Of a DNA stretch of 14,690 bases, positions 13,641 through 14,690 are shown piece after piece. Within the stretch, counting starts at the first letter, position 1. Each line of letters starts with the position of its first letter. Origin of the DNA: JAVBQF01 sp031549195. Its GTDB lineage: Bacteria > Bacillota_I > Bacilli_A > RF39 > UBA660. The notes under the pieces were generated by a model, which did no database searches, had not been told where the DNA came from, and saw nothing but the letters and a program-made list of their open reading frames with translations. The stretch is taken from contig JAVBQF010000033.1 in the NCBI GenBank assembly GCA_031549195.1, positions 1 to 14,690 on the forward strand, in the 5' to 3' direction. The translations under genes and the position numbers were made by a program.

Positions 13641-13901
13641 ATGGAAACACTAAAGGTTTCTTCAAAGTCAAATCCAAACTCAGTTGCAGGAGCACTAACA
13701 AATGTATTTAAAGAAAAAGGAATTGTTGAGATACAAGCTATAGGTGCTGGAGCATTGAATCAAGCAATAAAAGCAATAGCAATAGCAAGAGGATTTTTAG
13801 CGCCATCAGGTAAAAATTTGGTTTGTACACCAGCTTTTGCTGATATTATAATAGATGGTGAAAATAGAACAGCAATAAAATTGATTGTTGAAACTAAATA
13901 A
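13641..13901 (+). CDS. spoVS: SpoVS-family protein
   Basis: An 86-residue protein, the same length as B. subtilis SpoVS and clearly of that family: METLKVSSKSNPNSVAGALT at the start, QAIGAGALNQAIKAIAIARG in the middle and FADIIIDGENRTAIKLIVE at the end. It has an Alba-like fold in the family and so may bind nucleic acid. In B. subtilis it is needed for late sporulation (coat and septation steps), but homologues are also found in bacteria that do not sporulate, so this gene alone does not prove sporulation. AAAGGAAGATGA precedes the ATG. I see no convincing sigma-H or sigma-A promoter; TATAGT (13604-13609) and TATAGA (13613-13618) are weak options. No other sporulation gene is visible here. 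Confidence 0.96.
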   Translation: METLKVSSKSNPNSVAGALTNVFKEKGIVEIQAIGAGALNQAIKAIAIARGFLAPSGKNLVCTPAFADIIIDGENRTAIKLIVETK

Positions 13902-13908
13902 TAATATG

Positions 13909-13933
13909 AAATGGTATTAACTACCATTTTTTT
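13909..13933 (+). terminator. Terminator after spoVS
   Basis: AAATGGTA (13909-13916) and TACCATTT (13922-13929) are perfect complements around TTAAC, followed by T to 13933. Confidence 0.85.
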
Positions 13934-13982
13934 ATAATTTTATGATATAGAAAGAATAAACTCTCTATACTACAAATAAAAT

Positions 13983-14011
13983 TTGACAAAATTAGCAAGT
14001 TGTGGTATAAT
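13983..14011 (+). promoter_or_regulatory. Full-consensus promoter of the 14.07 kb gene
   Basis: TTGACA (13983-13988), exactly 17 bases, TATAAT (14006-14011) with a TGn extension (TGGTATAAT, 14003-14011). It is the strongest-looking promoter in the window; the predicted start is near 14018. Confidence 0.85.
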
Positions 14012-14020
14012 TTAGCCACA
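14001..14020 (+). repeat. Inverted repeat TGTGG/CCACA bracketing the -10 box (possible operator)
   Basis: TGTGG (14001-14005) and CCACA (14016-14020) are exact complements placed either side of the -10 box. A repressor bound to this would cover the promoter melting site. Five-base arms can also arise by chance. Confidence 0.4.
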
Positions 14021-14047
14021 TTGATAAGTAGGAGACTATTTTATCAA
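14021..14047 (+). promoter_or_regulatory. Leader stem-loop with GGAG in the loop
   Basis: TTGATAA (14021-14027) and TTATCAA (14041-14047) are exact 7-base complements. The 13-base loop holds TAGGAG. The structure begins about 3 bases after the predicted transcription start, so it could be a 5' stabilising hairpin or a second DNA operator. Confidence 0.45.
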
Positions 14048-14071
14048 AGTATGGGGATTGGGGTTGATATA

Positions 14072-14491
14072 ATGAAAAATAATTATATTTTTGAGTATCA
14101 GGATGAAAACAATTTTAGAAAGAAAGAAAGAACGGTAAGAAAGTATAACATGCTTGCTTATAAAAAACTTACTTTCGAATATTATCCAGAACTACGTAGT
14201 GGTAATTTTTTAGGAGAATTAGTTTCGGTATCTAAGAAAGATAAGACTAAATCATATGAATTAAAATTACCAACAGCAGAGATATTTGCTAAAGTTCACG
14301 GTGAGATTAGATTACACTATACAGTATATGAGGATAAGAATGTAATACTTCTTACTAATATTACTCCTGATGAGATATTAGAAGAAGGACATCGTGCAGA
14401 GCTTACTACGTATAAAGGTGTAATGATATCAAAAAGTAATCCTGAAAAAGATATGTTCAAAGTTAATTTATTAAATATGTTACAAAAATAA
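14072..14491 (+). CDS. Unknown soluble protein (139 residues)
   Basis: I do not recognise this family. The product has no signal peptide, membrane helix or cysteine. It starts basic and aromatic (MKNNYIFEYQDENNFRKKER), with a likely beta-rich middle (LTFEYYPEL, SYELKLPTAE, IRLHYTVYEDKNVILLTNI) and a helical acidic segment (TPDEILEEGHRAEL), then a Lys-rich end (NPEKDMFKVNLLNMLQK). The start is uncertain: ATG 14072 follows a GGGGTTGAT stretch that could pair with 16S rRNA and is preferred, while ATG 14051 in the same frame would add MGIGVDI. Starts further up would lie in the promoter. It is transcribed alone from a consensus promoter with two inverted repeats nearby, which suggests high or regulated expression. 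Confidence 0.65.
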   Translation: MKNNYIFEYQDENNFRKKERTVRKYNMLAYKKLTFEYYPELRSGNFLGELVSVSKKDKTKSYELKLPTAEIFAKVHGEIRLHYTVYEDKNVILLTNITPDEILEEGHRAELTTYKGVMISKSNPEKDMFKVNLLNMLQK

Positions 14492-14496
14492 AATAT

Positions 14497-14522
14497 GAAG
14501 AAGAGATATTCTTCTTTTTTTT
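14497..14522 (+). terminator. Terminator after the 139-residue gene
   Basis: AAGAAGA (14498-14504) pairs with TCTTCTT (14510-14516) around GATAT, with a T run to 14522. Confidence 0.8.
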
Positions 14523-14523
14523 G

Positions 14524-14552
14524 TTGCCCAACAAAACAAAGAATGATAGAAT
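14524..14552 (+). promoter_or_regulatory. Promoter of the prepilin-like gene
   Basis: TTGCCC (14524-14529), 17-base spacer and TAGAAT (14547-14552) with a TGn extension (TGATAGAAT). Start near 14559, then GGAG (about 14578-14581) before ATG 14591. Confidence 0.55.
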
Positions 14553-14590
14553 AAAGACATAATAGAAAAGTAAAATAGGAGACAGTAAAT

Positions 14591-14690
14591 ATGAAGGAAA
14601 ATGGTGGAATAAATAAGAAAGAAAACATAGCCAAGAAAAGACGAGGGTTCACCTTAATAGAACTGTTGGCAGTAATAATAATATTAGGAA
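14591..14690 (+). CDS. Prepilin/pseudopilin (type IV pilin-like), 3' truncated by window edge
   Basis: The 33 visible residues contain a type III prepilin signal: a 19-residue basic leader ending KKRRG19, then F20-T-L-I-E24-LLAVIIILG. Cleavage would fall between G19 and F20 by a prepilin peptidase, giving N-methyl-Phe at position 1 and the conserved Glu at position 5 of the mature chain (E24). Such proteins build type IV pili, competence (ComGC-like) or secretion pseudopili. The leader is longer than in many Bacilli ComGC proteins. Which machine it belongs to depends on genes beyond this window. GGAG lies about 9-10 bases before the ATG. Confidence 0.85.
   Translation, partial: MKENGGINKKENIAKKRRGFTLIELLAVIIILG

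Noticed and set aside
14000..14071. Longer start (TTG 14000) for the 139-residue protein
   Set aside because: This would begin inside the -10 region of a full-consensus promoter, so it cannot be on the transcript.
1..14690. CRISPR array, transposon, prophage, tRNA or rRNA genes
   Set aside because: I found no regularly spaced repeats, terminal inverted repeats with a transposase, integrase, phage structural genes or cloverleaf sequences.

Overview
The window is AT-rich DNA (estimated by eye at about 30% GC) with every recognisable gene on the + strand, strong AAGGAGG-type ribosome binding sites, sigma-A-like promoters (TTGACA/TATAAT, often with an extended TGn -10) and short AT-rich hairpin terminators with long T runs. 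Together with a SpoVS-family protein, oxygen-sensitive pyruvate formate-lyase with its activase, a SmtB-type metal repressor and a prepilin-like gene, this points to a fermentative low-GC Bacillota, probably a gut-type Bacilli lineage related to the Erysipelotrichales/RF39 group (inference, no phylogeny run). Tryptophan is written TGG throughout and TGA ends one gene (3107-3109), so the standard bacterial code applies, not the mycoplasma code. I see no transposase, integrase, tRNA, rRNA or CRISPR array. The window reads as chromosomal core with several uncharacterised lineage genes mixed in.

Layout. 1-152: tail of an unrecognised gene and its terminator. 237-500: small GlsB/YeaQ-type membrane protein. 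539-2748: a metal-efflux operon, with promoter, perfect inverted-repeat operator, ArsR/SmtB repressor with an intact alpha-5 zinc site, and an overlapping P1B-type ATPase. 2783-3768: a zinc-ribbon membrane protein and a secreted, membrane-anchored CPHC thioredoxin-like protein. 3811-4572: an unknown soluble protein behind a leader that carries a strong terminator and a competing hairpin immediately before the ribosome binding site (a candidate attenuator). 4583-5983: rsmI-hpt (16S rRNA methylation and purine salvage). 6145-7977: a five-helix unknown membrane protein and a divergent PRPP synthetase, which makes the co-substrate used by Hpt. 7999-10984: pflB-pflA, anaerobic pyruvate cleavage. 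11032-12559: an overlapping pair of RNA-modification genes (SAM methyltransferase and RluA-type pseudouridine synthase). 12590-13591: a membrane-anchored Pro/Val/Glu-rich repeat protein. 13641-13933: spoVS. 13983-14522: an unknown 139-residue protein with a consensus promoter surrounded by two inverted repeats. 14524-end: the start of a prepilin-like gene that runs off the window.

The best candidates for something new are the attenuator-like leader and its unknown gene (3811-4543), the symmetric elements around the 14.0 kb promoter and its unknown gene, and the PVVE/IYGG repeat protein next to spoVS. I did not find a convincing multi-gene novel system such as a defence island or a biosynthetic cluster. 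No stretch without a gene exceeds 300 bases; the longest, 5984-6208, is described in its own entry.
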